NCBI GenBank assembly: GCA_035048815.1
Contig: JAUCBN010000036.1
Span: forward strand, 8,690,001-8,754,000
DNA length: 64,000 bases
Source of the DNA: Abelmoschus esculentus
Taxonomy: Eukaryota; Streptophyta; Magnoliopsida; Malvales; Malvaceae
Reading direction: 5' to 3'
This document shows, piece by piece, positions 25,037-37,053 of this stretch (position 1 is its first letter; each line of letters starts with the position of its first letter). A model generated the notes under the pieces. It had not been told where the DNA came from and searched no databases. It saw nothing but the letters and a program-made list of their open reading frames with translations. A program made the translations under genes and the position numbers.

Positions 25037-27823
25037 TGAAGGAAAGGTCCGCATTAAAAAAAAACTATAGCCAAGTCACCTTAAGAGGTGAGTAGGCCCC
25101 TATGGGGAAAAGAGTACCCAAGGTTTTATTGAGAAGAAGAGTAAAACCTCTTCGAGTTTACAAAAGCCCGAATAAATTCAGGAAAGATACAGTCAAAAGA
25201 GCAAGAAACAAAAGAACGCAAAGCCCTAGTAGCTAAGACATGGTCTACAACATTTGCGTATCTGGGTACATAACAGATCTTATAATTAGGCAAAGTACCA
25301 AGAAAAGATCAGATTCGAGACACCAAATGTTGAATTGTGGAAAGATCTTGGTGATGAGTGTTGTTTACTTTGTTGGCAATGGAAGCAAAGTCAGATTCAA
25401 AAATCACTTTAGTCCAGCAATTGGCAGCAGCAAATTTTAAACCTTCTAGAATAGCAAGAGCCTCGGCAGAAGCTAGATCCGAAAAAACAAGAAGCATAGA
25501 TCATCCACCGAGGACAAAACCAGAAGAGTCTCGAGCGATTATGCCTGCAGCAACACCCCTTAACACAGGGTCAAAGGCCCTATCTGTGTTAATTTTGACG
25601 AAACTAGGGATTGGTTTCGTCCATCTAGCTTGAGCAAAGGTGGGATCAGCTAGCTTGGAATGTAGGTGAAAAGCATCATTAACTGATGTATAGTCCTCAA
25701 AAACTTTTTGCACATTGAAAACAATTAACCAAGCCGGTTAGAGGGGACTGTTATGGACGAGGTCATTACGACAGTTCCATAGATTCCAAAGGATCATAAT
25801 AAGGAATGAGAATTGATGTGAGGAAAGAAACTCAGCAACTTCAGAAAACCACTTTGGGTAGAGTTATGGATGTTGGAGAAAATTCGAGTAGGGAGCCCTG
25901 CCAACTGGAGCACCTTCTTGGCACTAGGACAATTTCGCATAGCATGGATAGTGGTTTCAATGGTCATGTCGCAAATTGGGCACACCCCTGTACCAAGATT
26001 GGCCTGAAGGATTTTATGGCCAATTAGAATTGCATCATGACATAGCCGTCATCCAAAGGAACGGACCTTGGGTAAAGTGGGTAGTTTAGATAGAACTTTC
26101 CAAAGATTAGATGGCCTATTAACTCACCCAAGTTGCAGTTGTAAAAATTGGTAACCTGATCAAACTGAATATATACTAGAGTCATGGTAACCCCAAAAAG
26201 TGGAGTCCTTTGTGTCATTGATAATGGGTACATTAAGGATGGTGTTAGCATCTTCATGGGAGAAGTATTCTCGTACTTTTGGTTCATCCCATCGGGTCAT
26301 GTTAGACAACATGAAAGTACTTGCACAAAGAGGTACTTCGTCATTCACCTTATAGCCCCCATAAAGATGTATAGGCTGAGAGCCTCCTCAATTTTCAAAG
26401 TGGATCTGAATTTTACTAGACATGCCTGGCCGTTTGAAAAAACCATTACGAAGTTTTAAGATTACTATGTTAAGACCTTTGTAGGCAAAAGAAGATCTCC
26501 GAGCATGATCAGAGTCAAGGATAGAACCCGATGGGTAATATTTATTTTTGTAGACTTGATTAAGGAGATTATCAAGTTCACAAACCAAACGCCGAATTTG
26601 TTTACCTAGTAAAGCAACATTGAAGTGGTGTAGATCACGGAAACCTATACCTCCTGCTGCTTTCGGCAAGCAGATAGTGTCTTAAGGGAGCATATGCTAA
26701 CCTCGTTTATCAACTTTACTAGACCACCAATATTGACGTATTGAGGTGGTCATTTCATCAATAATATTTTAGGGTAAAAAGTAACAAGACATAACATACT
26801 GGGGCATAGATTGTATGACTGATTTAATGAAAATTTCTCTACCATTAAATGATAAGAGGTGTTTATCCCATTTACTCAAGCGAGCATTCATTTTTTCCAT
26901 AGTAAAACCCAAGGCCACTGTCTTATTCTTTCCTATTAAAAGGGGTACCCCTAGATAAATGTCTAGATCATCAACTTCTCTTACATGGAGGATATCATTA
27001 ATTTCCGCTCGAAGCGACATGAAAGTTTTTCAGGGAAAAGAAAATAGTAGACTTTTCAAAATTTACCGCCTGGCCAGACGAAGTAGCATAAGTATGCAGA
27101 GCATCCTTGAGGCGTTGAGCTTCTATAGTTGTATTCTTAATGAATACAACACAGTCATCTACAAAAAGAAGATGGTTAACACGTGGCTCATTCCTACTAG
27201 CATAGAGTCCGGGTATATTACCACTTTCTTGCTTAGCATTGAGTAATGCTGAAAGGCCTTGGGTACAAAAAAGACAAAGGAAAGGAGATAGAGGGGCCCC
27301 TTGTTGTAACCCTCTATGGGGTTTGAATGGTTGTGATAGGGAATCATTAACACATACTTGGAAGCTAATTGAGGATATACATCTCATAATAATGAAAAAC
27401 CCAAAGGGTATTAAACCCTAATCGAAGCATAATTTGTTCAAGGAAAGGTCATTCAACACGATCAAAAGGCTTTTCCATGTCAAGCTTTAAGCTAGCACCT
27501 TTTGCAAGCGAAGTCTCACCGGTATTAAGAGTATGGATAAGCTCGTGGGCAATGAGGATATTATCAATAATATTCCATCCTTGAACAAAAGTAGCTTGAT
27601 TACCACTTATGCATAATGGTATAATAGACTATAGACGATTAACAAGTACTTTCGCAACAGTCTTGTAGAGGACTGTGCCAAGGCTAATAGGCCTGAGATG
27701 ACGCATTGTAATGGGGTCGCTAATCTTGGGTATGAGAACAATGGTAGTACGATTGACCTCTTCTATGTTAACCGACCCTCGTAGGAGTCCAAGGACGAGG
27801 TCTATAAAATCGTGGCTAAGGAT
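25037..27823 (-). mobile_element. L1-type LINE, 3' half (RT C-terminal part, zf-RVT, RNase H)
   Basis: On the minus strand, from right to left, I see RT with L-Q-Q-G-A-P-L-S-P-F and the catalytic F-V-D-D box (26998-27387), and the thumb region D-L-D-I-Y-L-G-V-P-L-L (26769-27020). Next come G-G-I-G-F-R-D-L-H-H-F-N (26388-26669), the zf-RVT finger C-P-I-C-D-x-T-x-E-T-x-x-H-A-x-x-x-C (25794-25985) and RNase H (25309-25713, I-N-T-D-R-A-F-D and E-A-L-A-I-L-E-G-L). Frames are broken in several places. A run of six A at its 3' end, on the minus strand, precedes satellite sequence at 25036. The upstream half continues at 33717 after a later insertion. Confidence 0.9.
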
Positions 27824-30800
27824 TGTAACATCTCGGTTTTGGGTTTAGGAGTTATTAGACTCTGAACTATGATTAGTTTCGGGTTAATTTTAATTAAAGA
27901 AATGATTTTTACAAAAGTTCATAATATTTATAGAAATGTCATTAATAAAATTTATAAGGGATTTGAAGAATCAAAATACCCTTTTTCTCATCTTCTTCAA
28001 AACTAAGTTAAAAACTCTCTAAAGACCCTCATTCTTTATTTCTTCATCATCCAAGAGCTTTTTCAAAAGGTAATTTCATATTTGATTTATTCTTTTAATT
28101 TTCTATCTTTTGATAGTTAAAAATCCTATTTTTATCAAGTCTTGGAGAATCTCTCTATTTTTCAAGGTTCGATAAGAAAAGCGAGAATTTTATTGAAATT
28201 TCGGATGGGCTTAGTAAAACAAAGTCTAACGATGCCTTTGAACTCTTTAATGAAATTAAAAACATGTTAGGAAAATGGTTTAATCTTAGCAAACCTGAAA
28301 CTAGTCATATGGAGGATTTTTATAATTGTTGTGGTCGAGTTTTTGGTTGGGTTTTGTTTAAAATAAAGGGTTGGAGGTATATAGAACCTTGGTAGGTGTC
28401 TTTAGAATGTTTAAAGGATGAATTTTGAGTAGTTAAATGAGGTAGATGATTGAATTCCCGAAGTGGTTGCATTAGGCAATTTTTGAAAGTGGAAAATGAG
28501 TGTTTTGAGGGTGCTTTAGTGTTGAAATGAAGGGCTGATGGTTATACTATATATAAGTGATGTTTTAGACATGTTTTAAAGTGCTCTAGGTGTTTAAATT
28601 GAAGGGTAATTGTTGTGTTTTGCTTAAGTACGAAAATAAAAATAATTGGGATGAATTTGGTTTTGAATTATTGAGAAAATATTATGGATTTTTGAGCTGA
28701 TGTAAAACAGTGAATTTTTGGTTGATTATGAGGTTAATACTTTAATTTTGGTTTGTTTGAAGCAACACATTTGGCTTCGGGTGATTTGAGTGCAATTTCG
28801 GAAGGTTCGAGGCTTGATTTGGCTACCGTTAGAGTTGTGTGGTGAGTGGAAAAATATTTTGAACTTGACTTTGGTTCAAGGAAGATTTTGGGAGTTTGGA
28901 TTAGGCTTGATAAGCGAATCCAAACTCAAGAGTAAGATATACTCATTTTACTTACCTTGTATATTTTTCAAATGGTAAAGATTGGAAAGCTTGTTGTGTT
29001 TAATTATTGTCGATGGCATGTTAATTGTTATGTTGAGTTATGTTGTTTATCTATTGATTAATGACACGTTAATATCCCATATGATATATTTGTAAGATGT
29101 TGCAGGTTATGCTTGTAAGTGGTAAGTAAGACCACTTGCGTATGGTAAGATTATAGCCGGGTGGCTATGTAAGACATTGTAAGCCGTAAGATGTTGTAAG
29201 ATTATATTATGGTAATGATGTTGGCATTCGTTGAGTCATACCGGGTATAATTGGTCGACCAATAGATATAAGAATAGTGCACTATGAGACAAAATTCGTA
29301 TATGTTTCAGATAAATTCGGTCATGTCGGACAGAACTCGTATACGTGTAAGATAAATTCGGCCGTGTTAGATAAATTTGTATGCGTGTAAGACATTTTCG
29401 CATATCTGTGTATAATAACCGAGTTTGCCAACATACTTATCTTAATTGCTATGAATATGTGTTTTTATGTTATGTTGTAGAATTTGGTTGCTCTCGTAAG
29501 TTGTAAGATGCTATGATGTAAGATGTACGAAATGATGTTAGTCTTTATTTTCAAATAAAGCTTGAACCCTGCATTTTTGTAGTTACGTTTTTGAGTTCTG
29601 CTCACTAAGAATTTATGCTTACACTCTCGTTTTTCAACAATGCAGATTGTAATATCCCGGTTTTGGGTCTAGTAGTTTGAGTGTTAGTCGGGGAAGTTCG
29701 ATTCAGGTCGAATTGGATTCTTTGATTTCATTATTCTGGGAAAATTAAAATATTAATATTTTAATCGGACAGGTAATAATTTTTATGAAGAGATTTTAAA
29801 AATATTAAAATGATGTTTTAAAATTAAAGGAATATTATTTGAGCTTTAATTTGATTTTTCATTAAGCTTAATTTTGTATTAGTGACTAAATTGTGAATTT
29901 TGGAAAATTTAGGGGTTTAATTAATAATTTTCGAAAATAAGGATTTTTAGTGACTAAATTGGAAAGCAAGTCATACTTAGAATCCTTAGAGGGCCATAAA
30001 CCCAATTTATTTTTAATTAATGATTTATCCACCAAAATTGTTTTTAAATAATTTTATTTTGGATGATAATTATATTTTCTTTTGTAACTTCCCATCTTCC
30101 CATCTTTTCTCTCCAATTTTCTCTCTATTTTCTCTCCACCTTCTTCTCCAAATTTCTTCAATTACTTACTGATTTCTTCATCATTTTCAACAAGATTTAT
30201 TTCATTTTACTCATCCTTTCATTCTCTACAAAACCTACTCATCAATTTTACAAAATCAACATCAATTTTCAAGGAAATCAAGAAGAGGATTTCTCATATT
30301 TTTGGTGGAGATAATTTCAGAGGTAAAATTCTGATTTCTCATCTTTTTGTAATATTCTTTATTGAAGTTTCCAAGTATTGGCTTGCAAATCAACAATTAA
30401 GATTTAATTTTATGTTTCTAGTTCAAGATCTATGGATTTTATGGAGGTTTTTGTGAAATCTTTTTAGATCTCAATTTATGTTGTTATTAGGATGATTTAA
30501 TTATGATATTATTTCAATTAAATAATTGATTGAGTATTGAAATGATTTAATATCAAATTAATCCCAGAATAATGTAATCGGTGGTGTTTTAAGGTGGTTT
30601 TCGGTTATTTTAGGTGCTCTTCTTTTGCTGGAAGTATATGGATAGTTTGGAGGTTATTTTAGATCATAATTGAGGTGGATTAGAGGTTAGAATCATTAGG
30701 TTATGGGCTGATGATGTTTCGGATGCGTTTCGGCTTAGTTTTTGGTCTATTTGGCTAGGTTTTCGGTAGTTTTGTGGAGTTCCTATGTGGCTGCTGTTTT

Positions 30801-31329
30801 GAGTATGTTATGATGTGAATATGCTCTATTTTTAATGTTTTAGAGGAAATGCAAGAAGGTGCATAAGTGGCTGGTGCATTGGCGTTGTCGTTGGAGCATC
30901 GGCGAGGGCTTATTTCGCTTGTCGGTGAGTGATTTTGGGTTCCAAGTGAATCACATTGGTTCGGTTCGATTTTGGAGACTATAGAATAGTGTGAAAACTT
31001 TCCATAGTTTAAGAGTAAGTGATTTGAATGACTTTGATGCATTTTTTTAGTATCGGCAATTTCGAAAATGGCTTTTATAGAAATGATTTATTAAGACTTT
31101 TGAAATGCATAATATGAGGTTATTTGCCCTACATTTGATAAAGCCGTTAAGCATGATTTTTGTTCACATGATGAACATATTATGAATGCATTATGAGCAG
31201 CAAGTTAACATGCATGATTGGTACTGATATTGACTTAATGACACTAACTTTAGATTCGAATACAAATGACATGTCATTAGGATAAAGTACACTATAAAAA
31301 TGATGAGATTATTGATGTTGCCTACACGT

Positions 31330-31562
31330 AAACAAGGGTGACTTTGTGTCTGACCGTGCGTGTAGAGCTTGCCTAAATATAAACAAGGGTGACTTTGTGT
31401 CCGACCATGCATGTAGAGCTTGCTTATATATAAACAAGGGTGACTTTGTGTTCGACCGTGCATATAGTTGACCCATACGTAAACAATGGTGGCTTTGTAT
31501 TCGATTGTGCATAGTGGGGGTAACATGTGTACAAGGGTGATTATGTATCCGACCGATGCATG
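31330..31562 (+). repeat. Minisatellite, five ~50 bp units
   Basis: Units begin 'aaacaagggtgactttgtgt' and continue 'tcgacc(g/a)tgcatgtag'. They start near 31330, 31381, 31432, 31481 and 31529, a period of 48-51 bp. The last two are more diverged. It lies inside the 29648-33027 element. Confidence 0.85.
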
Positions 31563-32256
31563 TTAAGACCAAGTGTCTCGCATTTTGATAAGGAATTCGT
31601 GTATTCGGTGAACTTAAAGTTCACATTAAGTTGTCACTAGTATGCCAATAGGCATGATACAAGGAATGATTTGATTATGATGATGAACATGACTTGGTTA
31701 AGTATGATTTAATTTTCCACAAAGTATGCATGCATGGTTTTTAAAAGGTTTTAATATTGCATTGATGAACTTGTTAGAGCTACCTCACTAAGCATGTTTT
31801 GCTTAAGCTATCTTTTCTCATCCATGCAAAGAAATAAAGGCTACTCGGACAACCATTTTGGGTAAGAGGATCCAAGGGGAGGACATTTCATATTTTGGTA
31901 TGTTTTGGAAAATAAGAAGGGGGCTTGGCATTGTATAAACTGGACTCCCTAAGAGTGTGTTTTGATTTTTGCTAAAGAATTGTAATAGACATTTGTTAAA
32001 ATAAATTGCTTGTTGTTTTTGGTGTGTATTGTGTAGTTGAAATTCCTAGAAGTGCATTTGGTTAAGTGTGACTTTTGGTTGAGTTAATCTTTAGGAAGCA
32101 TGCCTATAGGTTCTTTGGACTATATGATGACTATGAATGGATGTTTTAAAGTGCCTAAGGTGACTAGGAGTTATGCATCTAGTTGTTAGTGATTTTAGTT
32201 ATGAGTGGATGAGATTAAACCAACCTTAATTGCTCAATTTACGTTCTGTGCACAGG

Positions 32257-32456
32257 GGTATCGAAATACCCTATGGTGGTATCGATACCTCACGGCATAA
32301 AACAGGCGGCATCGAACCATGACTCGATGCAATTAGCTCATTGTGTACAAGGGTATCGATACCACTCAGGGAGGTATCGATACCATTTGCTTTCGAAGGA
32401 TGGTTTAGCCCTATTGTCATTATGGTATCGATACCATGCCTGAAGGTATCGATACC
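32257..32456 (+). repeat. Cluster of paired 12 bp palindromes (GGTATCGATACC)
   Basis: Five exact copies of GGTATCGATACC start at 32278, 32352, 32373, 32424 and 32445, with a degenerate sixth (ggtatcgaaatacc) at 32257. They fall into three pairs (32257/32278, 32352/32373, 32424/32445), each with exactly 21 bp between starts. The cluster lies 570-770 bp from the 3' end of the 29648-33027 element. Similar pairs occur at 51728-51800 and 59950-60231. Confidence 0.9.
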
Positions 32457-33716
32457 CATGATCGAAAAGGAAGAATTTTAAGCATGGATTTTCGTATGGT
32501 GTCAGTTATTTACTTGTATTCAAATAAGGTTGCTATGAATATCATCTTGAGTTGAAAAATCACCGTGATGCATGATGTTAACTTAATTTCATATCGGTTA
32601 ATCAAAGTCGGATGTAGTACCTAGGTTTTACGTGTTTTACATTTTGGACCCTAAATATTGAAACATGAAATTGATGATGCTATGATGCTCCGATTGACCT
32701 AAAATTTATTGAGAGTATGTTATGCATGTCTAATTGGACTATGGTAGCTTGAATTCCTCATTGGTGGTTTGAATTTAATATATTTACGATTTAGTCCCTA
32801 AGTGCATAAATGTTGATTGCTAGATTAACTATAGACCGAATGTTTCCGTTCTCGTTTTGCTTGAACCCATTACACATAGGAATTTAATTGTGCATCTAGT
32901 TAAAGGAAAAAAAAGTATATCGGTTATTAGGTTTGTTTATCAAATCGGACCTTCGCGGGTTTGGTTCGATATTCCCCGTGTAACCCATTAGTGATGGTTC
33001 CGCCTAGGCCGGGCTAAGGGGATTACACAGATTGTTAGCTCGAGAGTTAGTACGATGCGAGGAAGGGCGTCCAAGCGTGTTTCTCGTTAGCTCAAGTATG
33101 ATTTAGTTGCAGTAATGTATTAGCTAGCAATGGGATATGCTATATTGTTTAGGAGCGTTGTTCGACTCCAATGTTGACTTATGCTTTGGATGATTTCATG
33201 CATGGTTTATTTTCGCCATGGTTTCCTTGAGTTAGCATGTTGATTTATCTTTCGAAGTTATGGTTATGTGGATACTATCTTTGATGTTGTTTGAACCCTT
33301 TTATGTATGAGCTCTACGTCTTGTTGCTTGAGTATGATTCGAATGGATGTGTATGAGTTCCAAGCATGTGAAACCTGATCTTTGAATTCTATAATGTCTT
33401 ATGCATGTTAAGTATGCTTGTATGTGGTTGTTGGGTTAGTCCTTAGCTGTTTGTGCTTTAAAAATTTGTCCAAATGCAGGGGCCTTTAGTTTCATCTCGT
33501 ACCGATACGCCAATATCGTATTGAACCTTCGGGCTTTCGGTAAGCCCAATAAGTTTGGCTTAGAGCCTGTGTACAGATACGTTGATCGTTTGGGCTCGGA
33601 AAGGCTTTTTAGGGTTGGTTATTGGAGTCGGGTCTTCGGACTTGACTTCGGTAATCCCCGTGTAGCTACCTCGGGTCGGCCTTGCGACTAGAACGGGTCG
33701 AAGGGGTTACAAGGAT

Positions 33717-36700
33717 ATCCCAATGTTTCCTAAAGAAACCACTTGGGAAGTCCTGGGGCTTTTCGTGGGTCAATATCCCGAAAAACAACGGTAACTTCAT
33801 CTACTGTGAAGTCCTTAAGAAGGTCATTATTCATTGGTTCAGTAACAATAGTAGGAATGCTTTCCAAAATGAAAGGAGAAATAGTAGGGGGAGGACGAAA
33901 AAAGGTTTTGAAAGTAGTCAATAGCAATAGTCATTATGTCATTTATATGCGTTTGCCATATATCTTGGTTGTTAAAAAGCCCAACAATATTATTCTTCTT
34001 TCGTCGACCATTCGCTCGGGTATAAAAAAAGGAAGTATTTTTATCATCATGTTCTAACCATTATGTCCTAGCTCGTTGAGCCCAGTATATTTATTTCGTA
34101 TTTAATAAGCTATCAAGCTCACTTTTAGCGTATATAATGTTTTGAATGTCCGCATCAGAGAGGTGGTGGTTGAGGCACATATTAATGAAATCATTAAGTT
34201 GGTTAATACGTTCATTGGATTTGATACGTTTTTTTATTTGTCAGGAGGATAGAAATCTTCTAGTGTCCTAAAGTTTAGCTAATTTGTAGTGGGAATGGCT
34301 TGACCAAATCTCTCTAATTCGAGAGGATACTTCTGGACTATCAGCCCAGCAAGTCTCAAACCGAAAAAGGTTGTTAAAATGGTTAGATCGAGGAGCCCGA
34401 GGTGGATTAGTATCTGATAAGATGGGGCAATGGCCAGATCGTACCTGAAAGAAAAATGTAGCTTGGAAGTTTGGAAAGGAGTTAAACCAAGCAAAATTAC
34501 CAAGGAAATGATTGATTCATTCGATAATTGTTTTCGTATTACATCAGGATCTAGTCCAAGTGAACCATTTATACGTTGGTTTATAATCAAAGAGATTATT
34601 CTTAGTTAACAATCTCTGAAATTATTAATTTGTGATCACGCACGCCGGATACCGCCTTGTTTTTTATTATCATGGAGTATTTCATTAACGTCCCCTCCTA
34701 AAAGACAAGGAAGGGGAGAGGCAGATTGCAAAGAATCTATCAGTTGCCAAGTTTTGTACTTATTCGCAGTTTCAGCGAATACGTGTAATCCTGAAAAATG
34801 GAACTGTGATTTCCCAAAAGATATAGTAACATCAATATGACGATCAGAGTAAGAAAGCAAATTAATAGTAGTTTTAGTATTCCAAAGAAGAGCTAGCCCT
34901 TTGCAAGAAGGGCTAGAATCAATAGTTATACATCCTTGCATCTCTAATTTGATCCGAATATGGTCCATATTGTATCTGTTTAACCTAGTTTCACAAAGGA
35001 ACAAAAAATCGGCATCATGTTTGGAGGTAGCACATTATAGAACGAGAACTATCTGGGTGTTTCCAAGACCCTGACAGTTCCAACATAACAGTTTCATTTT
35101 TCTCGGCGGGTTGAACATCGTCAACCACCACCGAAGAATTTTTTGCGCTGCTCATCCCAGCTTTCTCAATAGAGGCCTCTTCCAAAGGACGAAACCTCTT
35201 AGTTGCGATATTTTTGGTGTCTCTACTTGGAGTAGGATTGAAAATTTATATCGTAGTATTTATTACGTTAAGCGGCAATACACCATGAGATGTGTTGGTA
35301 AAATCCCATTGGAAGGTGGTATATAGTAATAATCAAAGTAAAAGAGAGTTAGTATGCTTGTTAGTATGCATATAAATGGAAAGTGGTTCAACAGTAAATA
35401 ATAACTCACCCATATAAACGTCAACATCATAAAAGGTGTTAGAAAAAATTTATGGATAACATAAAATGAAGAGAACGCCAAAGATATTCAAATGATACAT
35501 AGACAAAGAGATAAAGGAAAAAATTAAAACATTAATATAGCAAATCGAGTAAGAAAACAAAACAATAAAGGTTTTATTATTCCATCTGAAAGAAAGCCTT
35601 GTATGAAAAGGACTGAGAAGAAGGGCAAAGCAGCCATGCATTCCTAATATGATCATAAAATGGACTAAGAAATTGATTAACCTAGAGGCAATAATGAAAA
35701 AAAGAACGGCATCATGCTTGGAGATAGCACATTGCAAATCAAGAACTATTTGGGTGTTGCCAAGACCCGGACAGTTCCAATATAAGATTATCATTTTGCT
35801 CGGCGGGGTTGTTCAAAATTAACCTCCACCGGAGAGTTTTTTGCACTGCTCATCCTTGCTAGTCGCTCTAGGCTGTTTAAGTCTGTTACCCTCATCTGAA
35901 GGTGGAGTCCTTTTAGTGCCTCTACTCAAAGTAGGACGAGTAACTCGTGTAGGAGTTAGCGTAGTATCAAGCCATTCGTCTGCCTCCTGAAAGTCATGGT
36001 CATTGGTGAGTTCAGACTCCAAATCTTGGATTTCAAGTTCCAATAAGCTCACCTCCCTTGTGTCGCCATTAGTCTTGTGTCGGGTAGTAATATTAGAGAC
36101 AAGATCAGGAAAAACCATTTGTAATGGTTGTGGAGGACATCGACAAGCGGATAGTTTATTGAAAATGGTTGGAAGGAGTTTAGGTCCCTTTGGGATAGTC
36201 TGTGAAGGTTCGTTACTTAGAACAAACTCATATTCATTAACTGTAGGAGATGGCATAGGGGAATTACCTTTTTCATTGGTATTGGAAGGAGAAGACAACA
36301 CAGGGGCTTTATCTTTGTTATTGGTATTGGAGGTTTGGGAGGATGTTGGTGTTGGTTTAGCTGTGGGGTTATTTGTGATATAACATATCCGACCTTTTTG
36401 TGTTCATTGCGCATCTTCTTTTTAAGAACATAGCGAAGCCAGTCTCCATATTGGAGTTGTTCAGGTCTAGCCTCGACCGGAATGGGACAAGAATTCGCTG
36501 AATGACCAATTTGCCACAACAGTGACATATAGTAGGGAGACGTTCGTATTGAAGTGGGCAAAATCTGGTAGAGGTACCCCCACCAATTGCGACACAATGT
36601 CTAATCGGTTTCGAGGCATCTAGGGCTAACCCAACTCGAAGATATTCAATCATATTAAAATCGATTTTCCTTGTGTCGATTTTTGTGAAAGTTCTAATTA

Positions 36701-37053
36701 TGGCCCTGAGTGATTCTCTAATATTATAGGCAGATTCCTCCGAAGCAAGAAGGATAGAGGGTATGTTATATATACGTAACAAAATATTCATTGTTGTAAA
36801 GGAATGTTCTTCAAGGCTAGTATTAGGATTGTATTGCACAAGGGCTAGCCACTCATCTTTGTAGGTCTAAGGCCCCCTGGCCAGGATATCATCTTTAATC
36901 TTCTCATCTTTGAACCTGATGAGAAACAGTCGTGGCTTCAAGGTTCTCATTAAGAGAAGCTTGTCGGAGTCCAGATTCTAGTAAATGTTTTAATAATCAC
37001 CTGATCATCTATATCTTTTGAGGTTATAACGTTTCCCAATAGGGTGGTTTGAG
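33717..37053 (-). mobile_element. L1-type LINE, 5' half (ORF1 zinc knuckle, endonuclease, RT start)
   Basis: On the minus strand it starts inside ORF1 at about 37040 (L-L-G-N-V-I-T-S-K). ORF1 continues with a DUF4283-like region (36369-36839) and a CCHC knuckle of type C-x2-C-x4-H-x4-C, split by a frameshift near 36500. A proline-rich tail follows (35819-36301). Next is the endonuclease (34636-35100, W-N-C-Q-G-L-G-N-T, C-E-T-R-L-N, G-G-D-V-N-E). RT begins at 33730-33927 with D-E-V-T-V-V-F and R-K-A-P-G. The N-terminal part of the endonuclease is present twice. The lack of an ORF1 start suggests 5' truncation, usual for L1. Together with 25037-27823 it makes about 6.1 kb. Confidence 0.85.
34640..35900 (-). 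repeat. Direct duplication inside the LINE (endonuclease N-terminus and ORF1 end)
   Basis: The stretch around 35020-35190 ('ggtagcacatt', 'gggtgtttccaagaccctga', 'ctcggcggg', 'ttttttgcgctgctcatcc') is repeated around 35710-35870 ('gatagcacatt', 'gggtgttgccaagacccgga', 'ctcggcgggg', 'ttttttgcactgctcatcc'), an offset of about 690 bp. Both copies encode W-N-C-(Q/P)-G-L-G-N-T on the minus strand. Confidence 0.8.

Larger units (their letters stand above)
29648..33027 (+). mobile_element. LTR-like element (inner, 3.38 kb), nested in the outer one; TSD CAGAT
   Basis: It starts TGTAATATCCCGG and ends GGGGATTACA, with CAGAT on both sides (29643-29647 and 33028-33032). There are no protein domains. 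Its 5' part has a partial copy at 22283-23429, and its 3' part has one at 51130-51850, so it is a repeated family. It contains a minisatellite (31330-31562) and a cluster of paired palindromes (32257-32456). The TG..CA ends, 5 bp duplication and lack of an interior fit a solo LTR of a Gypsy element with very long LTRs. Confidence 0.85.
27824..33711 (+). mobile_element. LTR-like element (outer), inserted in the LINE; TSD AGGAT
   Basis: The element starts TGTAACATCTCGG at 27824 and ends GGGGTTACA at 33711. It is flanked by AGGAT at 27819-27823 and 33712-33716. Removing it and one AGGAT restores LINE RT reading (F-F-R-K-H-W-D-I-L-S-H across the joint), which proves the insertion. Without the inner insertion (29648-33027) it is about 2.5 kb, has TG..CA ends and holds no recognisable gag or pol. 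I infer a solo LTR or non-autonomous element of a Gypsy family with long LTRs. Confidence 0.85.

Noticed and set aside
31191..31572. Repeat-containing protein from the minisatellite (minus strand, about 111 codons)
   Set aside because: The open frame is a by-product of 48-51 bp units that happen to be near multiples of three. It lies inside a non-coding LTR.
32257..32456. Short protein with repeated Gly-Ile-Asp-Thr on the minus strand
   Set aside because: The repeat is a translation of the palindromic DNA motif; there is no other coding evidence.
29648..33027. Full LTR retrotransposon with two LTRs
   Set aside because: Only one TG start and one CA end are seen, with no internal repeat of the terminus, PBS or domains. 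A solo LTR fits better.
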